The notes under the pieces: generated by a model
Databases searched by the model: none
What the model was told of the DNA's origin: nothing
What the model saw: only the letters and a program-made list of their open reading frames with translations
Made by a program: the position numbers and the translations under genes
NCBI GenBank assembly: GCA_009733575.1
Contig: ML769520.1
Coordinates: 62,001-126,000, forward strand
DNA length: 64,000 bases
DNA from: Gymnopus androsaceus JB14
Lineage: Eukaryota > Basidiomycota > Agaricomycetes > Agaricales > Omphalotaceae
Reading direction: 5' to 3'
In this document: positions 21,314 to 33,736 of the stretch, piece after piece
How positions within the stretch are numbered: position 1 is the stretch's first letter
How the letters are laid out: every line of letters begins with the position of its first letter

Positions 21314-23392
21314 TCAAATCCCTGTCTTGCGCTTCTTCGCCTTGGGCTCCGTTTCGGATGACCCAAGCGACTGCTTCATGGCTCCGCTGGAAATGTGGGA
21401 GGAAGAAGAGGCATTAGAAGCATTAGCCATTTGTCGTTGCATGATCTTTTTTATATCCCCATCTTTAACAGCGGGAAGAGACTTTCTTTCCGAAGCACGA
21501 TCTGAAGCGTTGCAGGAAGACTCCCTCGAGGCTTCTTCGTCATCGACTCCTTCAGCTTTCGCATTTCCTCAGGAGGAAGCTCAGGAACGCGTACGCTGGA
21601 TATCGGTTTCAAAATTCGTTTCGAGGATGTTTCTCGATCTTGATCAAATGTCGCGCCTCTCGAGCTGGCTTGTCGGAAACTGGCTCCATGGAGGAAGAAT
21701 CCCGAGTAGTAGCAACCGGATACCGCATCTGGGCGTCGAAAAGGGTTTCTACCGTGCAGCATTGGACCAACAGTTTGCGCGATGTCAATTTTGGCTGCGA
21801 TAGGTGCGCTGCTAGGAGATCTGACTCCGTCGAAAGTAGCCATCACCGTGCTCCTGCTGCGTGTACCCATACCAACCTTTAGGTCGGCGATCATCTGCAT
21901 CCTAGGATGTGATTTGCTGAGGCTGGCTATTTTGGTGACTGCAGTGCGAGAGGTCGATGGCTGGCTGGAAGACTCGGAAATGTGAGTATCCGGAGCCAGA
22001 GATTCGATACAGCTCCAAGGCGGCGGAGGTCGATAAAGCATTAGTGATGTATTCGACGATGTTTCTGTTTGTTTCTGTGGCCGTCTGGAATCGCCGAACC
22101 GCGGCCAAGTCACCTTTGGGAGGGAGGTTTCTTGTTTGCATCGCATCTGTTCCTTGCGAGCATACTCTGTATAGTATTTTCTCGCAGAATATCCCTCATT
22201 CGACACTGTGGACGAACGACGCACTAAAGGGGCACTGTAGAAGTTGCGAATTTTCTGTCGAGCTGCTAATTCCTCTGACTCGTGTTTTGCCACAGAGAGC
22301 ATGTAGTCGCCCCGTTTAGAAGCTGGTCTGAGCTCCCTAGGAGCATCCACGTCTGCGGGCTGGGGAGCGTGCGATAACATAGTGCTCGCGGTGAAAGTGA
22401 AGGCTTTGTTATGGATTTCTACGGCTATTTCGGGAGGCTTGTGATACCCAAACTGATACCCAGACTTTTTCTGTTCTGGGGGCCGATGGTTAATCCTGTC
22501 AATGTGTAGCTGGAATATTGCTGTGGAAGAGTGTAATTCGGGAGATAAGCTCTTTAACGAGGACATGCTTTCGGTAAGAGGAGTAGGATGGTATAGAGAC
22601 GAGAGTAATGATTGTTCAAGACAAGCAGTAGACCATGCTTTGTAAGGTGTAGGAATGGTGGCAGGATCGATAGATGTGCCGCGTAGATCTATAACGACCT
22701 CGGTTTAGGCAGGGTCATGATGGCAAAATAAGACACATACCAAGCACGGAAAGCAATAGAAGCTTTTCGAGTGATTTGAATATGGTCTGGTCAACAGCTT
22801 TGCAGTTTCGTAGACGGAGCATACGAAGACCCCAAGGACCATTCATGGGTGACTGTTCAGTATCATCAACCAAGAGAGCAGGCATTAATAGCTTCCTCAG
22901 CCCCCATGATGAAAGCGCGGTATCGGACGCGTCAAATGCAGTCAGCGTATGAAGCGATCTGAGGGTTAAGGCTAGGTCGTCAGTTAGTTGGGTGCAGCCT
23001 GGAAGTTCGAGGATCGTGACGAGAGAGAAGGTAGGAGTAGATGGTATACGCTGTAGAAGAGGAAGAAGGGTATGTTTGAGCGGAATCTGGTAGGTTGTGA
23101 ATATCTCTGGCAGTGAAGTGCCAAAGATTTGTACCAGAGTGGCCCATAAACATGGATCAACTAAAGATATACCGAATGAATCATCTGCATAGAAGGGAAT
23201 GAGTGCCTTTAGAATATCAAATTGTGTGGAATCCTCTGGAGGCGCGTAAGTTAACGCGACTCCAGCAATTTGGTCTGGATATAATGCGAGTTTTTCAATG
23301 CAGAGGCATACTAGGGATGGAACGTAGCGATATTCGCGGGCGGAAGCAAGTGAGCTCATAGCGAGCGCTTGTCGAAATTTAGGAGTGACCAT
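21314..23392 (-). CDS. Leucine-rich-repeat-like protein of unknown function, C-terminal frame broken
   Basis: The start at 23392 gives MVTPKFRQALAMSSLASARE. Residues about 1-220 contain repeats with LRR flavour (LVTILELPGCTQLTDDLALTL, LHTLTAFDASDTALSSWGL, LRMLRLRNCKAVDQ). After an intron near 22700-22740 comes DLRGTSIDPATIPTPYKAW, then a long basic, Ser-rich tail. The tail reads in one frame to EEMRKLKESM. The protein-like ending DGDIKKIMQRQMANASN...KKRKTGI, with stop at 21314-21316, is in another frame, and I found no normal-sized intron to connect them. A one- or two-base indel near 21530-21570 is the simplest reason. The KKRK end could be a nuclear signal. It shares a 177-bp divergent promoter with FKS1. 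No family recognised beyond LRR-like. Confidence 0.6.
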
Positions 23393-23569
23393 GCTCGCCG
23401 GTGGCCGACCGAATATTACCGAAAAGGGTACAAGTCACAGTGGTTACGACGACGCTCCAATCTTTTCTCACACCATCCTCTTCTCTGACGCTCGACGCAA
23501 AAGTTACATCCATTCATTTATTTCTTGCTCTTTCATTTCAACTGTCACAACTTTCTCCCTTTTACTGCC
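23393..23569. promoter_or_regulatory. Short bidirectional promoter between the LRR-like gene and FKS1
   Basis: Only 177 bp separate the two divergent start codons, so regulatory sequence must be shared. The FKS1 side is rich in pyrimidines (TTTCTTGCTCTTTC and similar) just before the ATG, common in fungal promoters. No TATA box seen. Confidence 0.6.
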
Positions 23570-26500
23570 ATGAACAACCCTGGCTATGGCCAGCTGGCTA
23601 ACCCATTTGCCAATCCTCCAGCTCCAGGTCCTGGCAGACAGCAGCAGGGCCCTCCCCCTTCTTCATACGGTCAGCAACCTCGGTACGGCGAAACAGAGGC
23701 TTTAAATGACCCTTATGGCTCTCAAAACTCAAGTACTACTCGTCTTGCTGGCACTCCGGGTACTCCGGGTAGCTATGATCAGAATGGTCAGTTTCTCCCC
23801 TCATATTTGAACTTTTGTTCTCATTTTATTTCTAGCTGGCCCAGATTACAATCGACAATATGCTCTTCAGTTGATTCTCATGCTAGCTATCCCAGTATTT
23901 CTCCCTTTGCCGACCCTGGTCTTGGTACCAGTGAACCATATCCTGCCTGGTCTGCAGATCGTCAGATACCCATGTCCACAGAGGAGATTGAGGACGTTTT
24001 CATCGATCTCTCTCAAAAGTTTGGCTTCCAGAGAGATTCCATGCGTAACATGGTTCGTTGCCTTTGCAATATTCCTTGCTCCGTTTTTTGATGCTATGTG
24101 TCAACAGTTCGATTTTCTCATGCATCTGCTCGATTCACGGGCATCTCGTATGACGCCCAATCAGGCCCTACTAACTCTACATGCCGACTACATTGGCGGT
24201 CAGCACGCCAACTACCGTAAATGGTACTTTGCTGCGCAGCTCAACCTTGACGACGCTGTTGGTCAATCACAGAATCCTGGTCTCCAGCGTCTCAAAACTG
24301 TAAAGGGCCAAGGGAAGACCAAGCACCTCGATTCTGCCTTGAATCGCTGGCGTAACGCAATGAACAACATGTCGCAATATGACCGATTACGGCAGATTGC
24401 TCTGTTCTTGCTTTGCTGGGGTGAAGCGGGGAACGTTCGTTTCGTACCAGAAACTCTCTGCTTCATCTTCAAATGCGCCGATGACTATTACCGAAGTCCC
24501 GAGTGTCAGAATAGGGTCGAACCAGTACCCGAAGGTCTGTACTTGAACACTGTCATCAAGCCTTTGTACAGGTTCATGCGTGATCAAGGATATGAGGTTG
24601 TAGATGGGAAATTCGTCAGGAAGGAAAAGGACCATGACCAAATAATCGGTTATGACGACATCAACCAGCTGTTTTGGTACCCGGAAGGATTGGCCAAGAT
24701 CGTTCTCAACGATAATGTATGTATTTCGATTTTCCATAAATGTTGTTCTAACAATTCTTCAACAGAGCCGACTTGTCGATCTTGCACCTGCTCAACGCTT
24801 CATGAAGCTCGGTCGCGTTGATTGGAGCAAGGTCTTTTTCAAAACCTACTTTGAGAAGCGTTCTAAAGCGCATCTTATCGTAAACTTCAACCGAATCTGG
24901 ATTCTTCATATATCAGTCTACTTCTTCTACACGGCATTCAACTCACCCAAGGTTTACGCTCCGAAGACTTTGTCCTCCCCTTCTCCACAAATGCAGTGGT
25001 CTGCTGTTGCTCTTGGAGGCGCTGTCTCTACCGGTATCATGATTATTGCTACGTTGGCGGAATTCAGTTACATCCCCACCACCTGGAATAACGCCTCTCA
25101 TCTAACGACCCGTCTTATTATCCTCCTCGTCATCCTGGCACTTACAGCGGGACCGACATTCTACATTGCTTCGGTTGACGGTCGGCCTAACCTTAGTCAA
25201 GTGCCCCTCATCCTTGGAATCGTGCAGTTCTTCATCTCTGTGGTCGTAACACTTGTCTTTGGCACAATTCCTTCAGGCAGGATGTTTGGTGATCGTGTCG
25301 CAGGAAAATCCAGAAAGTACATGGCTTCGCAGACCTTTACTGCATCTTATCCTGCACTGGAACGTAGCGCCCGGGCTGCTTCCATCCTTCTCTGGGTTCT
25401 AATTTTCAGTTGTAAATTCGTCGAATCGTACTTCTTCTTGACCACGTCCTTCTCCTCTCCTATTGCTGTCATGGCACGTACCAAAGTGCAGTCATGTAAT
25501 GACAGGATATTTGGAACTGCTCTTTGCTCGAATCAGGTTCCTTTCGCATTGGCAATCATGTACGTGATGGACCTGGTGTTGTTCTTCTTGGACACATACC
25601 TTTGGTACATCATTTGGTCAGTCGTCTTCAGTATCGGGCGCAGCTTCAGCTTGGGTTTGAGTATCTGGACACCATGGAAGGACATTTTTACGAGATTACC
25701 AAAGCGAATTTACGCCAAGTTGCTTGCTACGGGAGAGATGGAAGTAAAGTACAAGCCAAAGGTTCGATTTCCAACTACTTGAATTTGAATGATTGTTTTT
25801 GACCTTTGTCAACCCGTAGGTTCTGGTTTCACAAATCTGGAATGCAGTGATCATTTCAATGTACAGAGAGCATTTGCTGTCTATCGATCATGTACAACGT
25901 CTTCTCTATCATCAGGTTGATGGTCCTGACGGACGGAGGACACTTCGCGCTCCTCCCTTCTTCACTCACCAAACTGGCAACAACGCAGGCTTCTTCCCTC
26001 CCGGTGGTGAAGCCGAACGTCGTCTTTCTTTCTTCGCCTCTTCGCTTACTACTGCTATTCCGGAACCCCTCCCTGTCGATGCCATGCCCACGTTCACCGT
26101 CCTTGTCCCTCATTATTCAGAGAAGATTCTCCTCAGTTTGCGAGAGATTATTCGAGAGGAGGATCAAAACACTCGCGTCACGACATTGGAATATCTCAAA
26201 CAACTACATCCAGTTGAATGGGACAATTTCGTAAAGGACACCAAAATCCTGGCTGAGGAGATGGATGGCGACACTGGAAGTATGCAGGCCAACGAAAAGG
26301 CTGCAGCTAAAACCGACGATCTTCCGTTCTACTGCATCGGTTTCAAGACATCCTCTCCCGAATACACTTTGCGTACCAGGATCTGGGTATCACTACGTGC
26401 TCAGACTCTTTACCGCACAGTTTCCGGGATGATGAACTATTCCAAGGCCATCAAACTGCTCTATCGTGTGGAGAATCCGGATATCGTACACAACTTTGGT

Positions 26501-29371
26501 GGCAACACCGAGCGGCTGGAGCGCGAATTGGAGAGAATGTCTAGACGCAAGTTTAAATTCACCATCTCCATGCAGCGGTTCTCCAAGTTCAACAAGGAGG
26601 AGCAGGAGAATGCGGAGTTCTTGTTGCGTGCATATCCCGACTTGCAGATTGCCTATCTCGATGAGGAACCAGGACCCAAGGGTGGCGAAGCACGGTTGTT
26701 TTCGGTGCTCATTGATGGTCATTCGGAGCTGGATGAGGCGTCTGGAAAGCGAAAACCCAAGTTCCGCGTCGAGCTCCCCGGAAACCCCATTCTCGGTGAC
26801 GGAAAATCGGATAACCAGAACCATGCCATAATCTTCTACCGCGGCGAGTATTTGCAGCTCATCGACGCCAATCAGGATAATTACCTTGAGGAATGTTTGA
26901 AGATCAGGAATATTCTCGGCGAGTTTGAAGAGTACTCGGTGTCCAGCCAGAGTCCTTACGCACAATGGGGCCACAAGGAGTTCAAGAAAGCACCCGTCGC
27001 CATCGTTGGTACCCGTGAATATATTTTCTCGGAGAACATCGGTGTGCTTGGTGACATTGCTGCAGGAAAGGAACAGACATTCGGTACCATGACGGCTCGT
27101 GCATTAGCATGGATTGGTGGAAAGTTGCATTACGGTCATCCAGATTTCCTCAACGCCACATTCATGAATACTCGTGGAGGTGTGTCCAAGGCCCAGAAAG
27201 GACTGCATCTCAACGAGGATATCTTCGCTGGTATGAATGCCTTTGGACGTGGCGGTCGTATCAAGCACTCGGAATATTACCAATGTGGTAAAGGTCGTGA
27301 TCTCGGTTTCGGTACCATCTTGAACTTCCAGACCAAAATTGGAACTGGTATGGGTGAACAGATGCTCAGTCGAGAGTACTATTATTTGGGAACTCAGCTT
27401 CCTATTGACCGGTTCCTGACCTTCTACTATGGTCACCCCGGGTTCCACGTCAACAATATCCTCGTCATCTACTCGATTCAAGTCTTCATGCTCACTTGTA
27501 CGTTTTTCATCTTTCTCTGGCCGTTTATGCTTACTTTTCCTTCTCAGTGGTGTATCTCGGAACACTTAATGCGCAGCTTCTTATTTGCAAGCTCGACTCA
27601 TCAGGCAATGTTATTCCTGGTCAAGGTGGATGCTATAACCTCCAGCCGGTGTTCGACTGGATTAAGCGCTGCATTATCTCTATCTTCCTGGTGTTCTTTC
27701 ATCGCTTTCCTCCCGCTTATTCTTGCAAGGCAAGTTCTCTTCGCGCTGTTCATTTGTAAACGCTAACCGATGAACTCTAGAATTGGTCGAGCGTGGAACT
27801 GGCAAGGCATTACTGAGGCTGGGAAAACACTTCCTATCCCTGTCACCCCTGTTCGAAGTGTTCTCCACCCAGATTTACGCCCAGTCCATTTTGAGTAACT
27901 TGACTTTCGGTGGTGCTCGTTATATTGCTACAGGTCGTGGCTTTGCTACAACTCGCATCAAGTTTCAGCATCCTTTACTCTCGTTTTGCCGGCCCTAGCA
28001 TCTATATGGGAATGCGAAATCTGCTCCTCCTCCTCTACGCCACCTTGACTATTCTGGATACCGCATTTGATCTATTTCTGGATTTCCATTTTTTCCCTAT
28101 GTATCGCGCCCTTCTTGTTCAATCCTCACCAGTTTTCCTTTGTCGACTTCATCATTGATTACCGAGAGTTCCTTCGGTGGATGTCTCGGGGAAACTCGAG
28201 AACAAAGGCTAGCAGTTGGTACGGCTACTGTCGGCTTTCGCGTACGATGATCACTGGGTACAAGAAAAAGAAACTGGGCCATCCTTCGGAAAAAATGTCT
28301 AGCGATGTTCCTCGTGCAGGCTGGAAGGCAGTACTCTGGTCGGAAGTCATCTGGCCAATTTGCGTTGCAATCGTTTTCGTTGTCGCTTATATGTTCGTCA
28401 AGTCGTTCCCTGACAGTACCGGCGTCTTCCCTCCCAGCCCTCTGATCCGTATCGCCCTCATTGCCATTGGACCCGTTGTCTGGAATGCCGCCGTGTTATT
28501 AGCTCTTTTCTTCATTTCTCTCATGCTTGGACCTATGCTGGATTCTTGGGGTAAATTCGCCTCCGTCATGGCGGCGCTTCGCCCACGGTTTGTCGTTATT
28601 GGGAATTGTAGCCTTCTTCGAATTCTTCGTACGTGTTATCGAGTTTCTGTGAAAGAACGTTCGCCTCTAACGTGCTTTTTTCAGTGGTTCTTGGAGCTTT
28701 GGAATGCCTCTCATGCTGTGCTTGGGGTCATCTGTATTGTCGCTATCCAACGGGCAATCCAGAAGATCCTCATCGCTGTATTCCTCACTCGTGAATACAA
28801 GCATGACGAGACTAACCGTGCATGGTGGTCGGGTAAATGGTATGGCAGAGGTCTTGGCAACTCCGCCATCTCTCAACCTGCTCGAGAGTTCATCGTTAAA
28901 ATCGTGGAGATGTCTCTGTGGAGTTCAGATTTCCTGCTGGCTCACATTCTGCTCATTTGTTTGACCCCTCCCATTCTCATACCCTTTGTCAATCAACTCC
29001 ACTCGACCATGTTATGTACGTTGGCCATGTTCTTTCTGCTCGATCTCGACTGACCCGAACGTATTGTAGTCTGGCTCCGCCCTTCCAAACAGATACGCGC
29101 ACCTCTGTTCTCCACCAAACAGAAGCGAACACGGCGTTGGATTGTGAGCAGGCAACGAGTTTTCCGTACATAGCATGAACTGAATGGTTGTTTATTATAG
29201 GTTGTGAAGTACACTGTTGTCTACGCCCTCGTCGTTGCTTTCTTGGTCGCTCTGGTTCTCCTACGTACGTTCTCCTGCTACTCTTTACTACAAAGCCTCT
29301 AACCCTTCTTCTCAGCTGCATTATTCCGGACCGAGATCACCTTCAATTGCTCGATTTGCAAGTCCATCTAA
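23570..29371 (+). CDS. fks1: 1,3-beta-glucan synthase catalytic subunit (GT48), with several frame-breaking insertions in the 3' part
   Basis: The plasma-membrane enzyme that makes wall beta-1,3-glucan from UDP-glucose. The start at 23570 gives a Pro/Gly-rich cytosolic tail ([17 protein letters not shown]). Then come the FKS1 N-terminal domain ([39 protein letters not shown]), membrane helices, the GT48 core near 26000-27400 ([52 protein letters not shown]) and the C-terminal helices ending [17 protein letters not shown], stop at 29369-29371. From 27700 to 28580 five single extra bases (about 27700, 27719, 27960, 28054, 28580) each shift the conserved frame; removing them in thought restores family motifs such as [16 protein letters not shown] and AHGLSLLG. 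One intron (about 27729-27780) uses a GC donor. As the enzyme is normally essential, sequence error is likely. Confidence 0.93.
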
Positions 29372-29984
29372 TGATCTATCATACAACAATATCTTTTCTG
29401 CGTTCGTGGATGATACCTGACTACCTATTGCTCTGAGCTCAGTGTACATACTTATCGTATCGTATCTTGCATATCGCTGCGTTTGGACCAGTGTTTTTTC
29501 TGTAATCTATACACGGCATGGGACGTTTACATTAATAAATACCCCGCGTTGTTTCTACGACGCTTCAATCGAAATAGACTTTTTTTGCATTTGAGACTGC
29601 TAGCAATCCTTATTGGAGCCCTTTTCCAAAATAGGAAGGCAATGTGACCTTTGCCTCGGGAATATTTGCTGAGCCAATAGTATCATTAGTAGTACCAAGG
29701 GTGAAAGTGACAACTGAGAACTCGAACCCAGCACCAATCCTCATATGGAATGTCAATGCGTAATATCTTCATTTGAATCATTTCTGCACGTGAAGGATTT
29801 GATCAAGTGCCGTTATGCCGCTTGAACTCGTGTTCTTGTTTTTTCCTGTAAACGTTGTACAGATATTTATCGACCAAGTAAGTAGTTCTAGGATCTTCTA
29901 AACATGTCCTTATAGATTGGGCACTCAAACATACGTGTTTCGGCTCCGTCAACAGTACTAGAGAATCGAATATACAACATTGCA
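29372..29984. other. Intergenic region between FKS1 and the VEFS-box gene
   Basis: About 610 bp holding the FKS1 3' UTR and the promoter of the next gene, both on the plus strand. No gene or repeat recognised. Confidence 0.5.
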
Positions 29985-32118
29985 ATGGAGTCTACTAGCA
30001 GTAGCGCCAGAAAGCTATCGTTTTCAAATCAGTATAGGCCTACCAGTGGGCTATCTGCTTCCTCTTCCAGTATGCATTCGCGCCCTGGCAGTGGCAGAGG
30101 CGCTCGTAAACATGACTATGAGCAGCAGCAATATGATCCTAGTGAGTCCGCATATGTTTACGATGTCCTCATCTAAGTATCTTTGTCTGTTTCAGTAGGA
30201 ATCAGTCCATCTTATTATCAACGAGGTCGTGCAGGAGATGGAAACGACTCTACTAGTACTAATCAGAAACGCCGGGGTCACTCAACTCTTCTTCCAACTC
30301 CCCAAAAGCCCAAACCCAAGCTCAACGCGACAAAGATCATCAGTGCATCGAATCGAACTCCACAATCTTCCTCGAATAAAAAGACCCAAAGTCTTTCTTC
30401 CACTATCGGGATCGACAATGTTCGTCGTGGCTCCGTACCAAAATCTATCTCAGCGCCAGGCCCACGGCGCCAGAGCAGAAAAGTCATGGCGGAGAGGGGA
30501 GACGCGTGGATGGACAGTTCTGGGCGAATAAGAAAAGCAGATTCGGATTCAGATTCGAACTCAGAGTCGGATTCAAATATGGATCTTGATCAACCATTAT
30601 CTGGCCGTGACTCGGATATAGAAATACGTCCGTTGTCTGCCTCCGAAGCCCCTTCGTCTGATTCTGATGACTCCGATATGGATATCGAAATCGGTACACC
30701 TTTGAAACAGACCGGTCGAAAAACCACTTCAGAACACCCTGCCGGTCGTATTACAAAAACTGTCATAATCAGTGACGAGGAGGAGGAGGAGGAAGAGGAG
30801 GGAGAAGAAGACATTCCAGCAGACTCTGAATCAGATATTGAAGTTGCTGGAGACATCATTCCACCATCTAATACCCTTCTCCAGGCGATGAAGCCATTCT
30901 TACCCATTCTTCCCTCTCCTCCACGGAAATTACCTTTCTTGAAACGCAACCTTCGGACCTCGCTCAAGAAATCGTTCGCAAATCATCCAGGAACACCAGG
31001 TCTTTCACTGCAAGTCTTGCTCCGTACAGACTTTGACGACAGTAAATGGAACTTGACGCTCGATTCCTGGAGTTGTCCTTTATGTCAACTTTTCAGCAAC
31101 CTCAACTCAAAGCGCGTACTTGAGGAACATCTTCAGTGGTCTCATTCGGGGGTTGAAGTTTTGTGGTTAAGAGCTGAACAAGTAAGAAGTGAAGGACGAC
31201 ATCAGGTATTTATTGAATCTTCCACTGTCCGACCCCCCTGCTCACACTTGTCTTTTAGTGGCGTCTAATTCTCACTTTTCCGAAACCGTCGAAGGCAAAA
31301 GTAGCTCCGCATTTCCGTTATGCGCTGGTCAAAGAAACGACCAAAACAACAGACACGGTAGTGGAGAAAGAAGCTCAGGCTCCTTTGGATGTCGGAACTA
31401 TCACGGTAACCAGTTTGACTATAGATGATGACGACGCAGAGATTGTCGCTCCTGTTCCTGCTCGTTCTCCGTTCGTCACGCCTAGAATCAAATCTCGTTC
31501 ATCGCCATCACCTTCTCGAGGTCGATCCGTTACTCTGGCGACTACACCTGCAACTCCTGCACGCGATCGAAGATATCCAACTCCTCCCCCAGCAGATAAT
31601 CCTCGAGGGCCTGCTGCCCGTTATCCCTATCTCCCAGCCACCTCCGAAGACAAGAAGATTTTCATAGAATACAGTTGTCGTCCTGGAGGGCCGTATTTGT
31701 ATGATTTGCTTGGTTTGTTGCCTTTGGATGATTTTGGCATTATGAGCTGGGCAGTCCTTGATCGAGAGGCGGAGATATTCGAGAGCGATGATATTAGTGA
31801 CGAGTACAAGGTGATGCATGCTCTTTGGGGGAGATGGATCACGTTGAATCGGAGGGAGTTCATTCAGGATTATTTTGCTGGGGTAATACAGTTCATTGAT
31901 AAATACTGGTTAATGATTCACAGAGCGGCGGGATGGGATGCACTGAGATACTGGCTTTTGGTATGTTGCTTTCTTTAACCTCCAAAAAACTATGATACTG
32001 ACTTGGAGGTGGTGAACAGTTGCTTATGGTTAACAAATATCTGGATGTTCAGGAAGTAGCAAAGCTTTTGACTCATTACGAAGCTAAAACCGGTATGAAA
32101 TATTGGGCATCGGAGTAA
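29985..32118 (+). CDS. Candidate SUZ12-like Polycomb protein (C2H2-type finger plus VEFS-box-like C terminus)
   Basis: The start at 29985 gives MESTSSSARKLSFSNQYRP. Residues about 50-280 are low complexity, with Ser-Asp runs and an acidic block of about 15 Glu/Asp near 30775. A zinc-finger-like segment follows at about 31073 (CPLCQLFSNLNSKRVLEEHL then H at +5, spacing C-x2-C-x14-H-x4-H), as in SUZ12. After an intron and a Ser/Pro linker the C terminus holds VMHALWGRWITLNRREF, FIDKYWLMIHRAAGWDALRY and, across the last intron, LLMVNKYLDVQEVAKLL. The order LW-x-x-(F/W)-(I/V), H-x-x-x-x-D-(A/P)-L-x-x-W, L-x-x-L matches my knowledge of VEFS boxes, which bind EZH2 in PRC2. Stop TAA is at 32116-32118. 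A PRC2 role is inferred. Confidence 0.6.
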
Positions 32119-32236
32119 TTGTTGACTCGGTGAACCCGCTGTATCTTGCTTTTGAAGTATTGTGTGTCCGTGTACAAAGACTGAAATATCGATTACAAAA
32201 CTTTACAGATGTACTACTCAATGCTATCCAATGTAA

Positions 32237-33537
32237 TCAGTCCTCCTCGTCACTGCCATAGTCCCCAAGCCCAAGTCCCGTCGATGTCTTTGGTGGAGGT
32301 GCCCGAAGGGCTGTGGGGAGCGCAGTGCCATTTCTTTTCCGAATTTCCGAGAAATACTTCAGGCTATCCATAGTATCGGCACTCAATAAGCCCAATGATC
32401 TCGACAGCTCCGCCTGAGGAGGAGGAGTTGACATTTGATCATCCACGTCGAGTTTCCGCCGTTTAGCCCCACGAGCTGCCTCTTCGTCCTCGTCTTCGTC
32501 ATCCTCCTCCTCACCCTCTGGATGACATTTCCATCCTCGTCAAGCACGTCGCCATCTTCCAACGCCCTAATAGTTCGCATAGCATCCACCACTCTGGGAT
32601 CCATCTTTTCCCGTATCGCAGCCTGACCCATTTCCTCTAAACGATGTTTCTCGTTCACCTTGGATACTGGGTTAGGATCTTCAGTTGCCCAACGTACGTT
32701 GAGGATTTCGTCATTGTCGAGAGATTGGACACGACATGGCCTCTTTGGCGAACTGGGCATGCAGCTCGGATTTGTAGGTTACGAAAGCGACGGAGCGGTA
32801 TTGCAGGACCTTTACGGCCCAGCCTGTTTCAGAATCATCTAGATAATCCAAGTTAGGCATGAGAGTGGGTTTCTTTCAATTCACGTACCGCGCTCAATTT
32901 CACCAAACTCCTTGAAATGCCTTTTAACTACTTCCTCTGTCTCAAGGCCAGTTCCAGTCTCCTTGATTCTCCCAACATACAGTGTCCGGTTCTGGCGATT
33001 AAAGCTTCCGACACCACCCATGTCATCACGATAGTCTGCAAACTTGTCTCTCGCAAAACAGTCTTTTGAACTATCGGGCAGTGCATTCGCAGGATCTGGG
33101 AGCGTGTGGAGGTATTCACATTCCCAACCATAGGGACAGCATCCACGAGCAAAGAACAGACAGCAGTATCTCATCCCAGTAGTGTTGGCGCGAGTTAGAC
33201 CAGAGTCTAGCTTTATGTTACAGCGTGTTTGGGATTTCGTTTTACTGTAAATATTGTCAGAATCGACCGTTCTTGTTTGCCTATTTCGCGACAACCTACT
33301 TTGAATAACTGTCCTCTCGATCACCGCCTGCCCATTTGTTGTACCAGATATCTATAAAGTGCTGAGAAAATGCGAGTACAAATAACAAGTATCAAACTCA
33401 CTATATTCCTTTCCAGTCTGTGGTGTCTCCTTCTTCTCGACGTCGCCTGGCTTGACTTGCTTCCTTGCTGGTTTGAGCTTTTTACTTTTGGGCTTCTTGG
33501 CAGCAACGACGGTTGTTTCGGCTCCGTTCGACGACAT
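32237..33537 (-). CDS. cwc2: Pre-mRNA-splicing factor CWC2 (CCCH finger plus RRM)
   Basis: A Prp19-complex protein that contacts U6 snRNA in the active spliceosome. The start at 33537 gives MSSNGAETTVVAAKKPKSKK. After introns the Torus/CCCH part appears (CNIKLDSGLTRANTTGMRYC, FFARGCCPYGWECEYLH), then the RRM (RTLYVGRIKETGTGLETEEV, FKEFGEIER across an intron to VLQYRSVAFVTYKSE and ILNVRWATEDPNP). The C terminus is an acidic stretch, a KRRK motif and DYGSDEED, stop at 32237. The acidic block is reached only if one base is missing near 32520: the frame turns basic (RVRRRMTKTRTK) just where family members have a Glu/Asp run, in a short C homopolymer, so a deletion error is likely. Confidence 0.92.
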
Positions 33538-33736
33538 TCGGAGATGGTGGTTGACTTCAGAAGCAGATGTGTGGCTGTGTCTAGGCGCTCAAATTCGAAC
33601 CGGAATCAAACCGGGATCCTGGATTGCTTCAAGACTAAGTTCAAGTTGGCCTTTATGGCAATGATATCGATTAGTTTGCAAACCGAAAAAGTACAAAACT
33701 ACAATAACTACAGTACAATACATCGAGCTACCCGAC

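Noticed and set aside
23786..23872. Frameshift in the FKS1 N-terminal region
   Set aside because: Using the acceptor CTCTTCAG near 23872 instead of the earlier CTAG gives an in-frame join (SYDQN to [10 protein letters not shown]), so no indel is needed.
26393..26974. A 193-codon frame on the minus strand
   Set aside because: It is entirely antisense to the conserved FKS1 catalytic core.
27690..28590. Programmed +1 frameshifting in FKS1
   Set aside because: Five sites of different sequence, no shared slippery motif, and similar indels in many other genes make error far more likely; nothing comparable is known in fungal FKS1.
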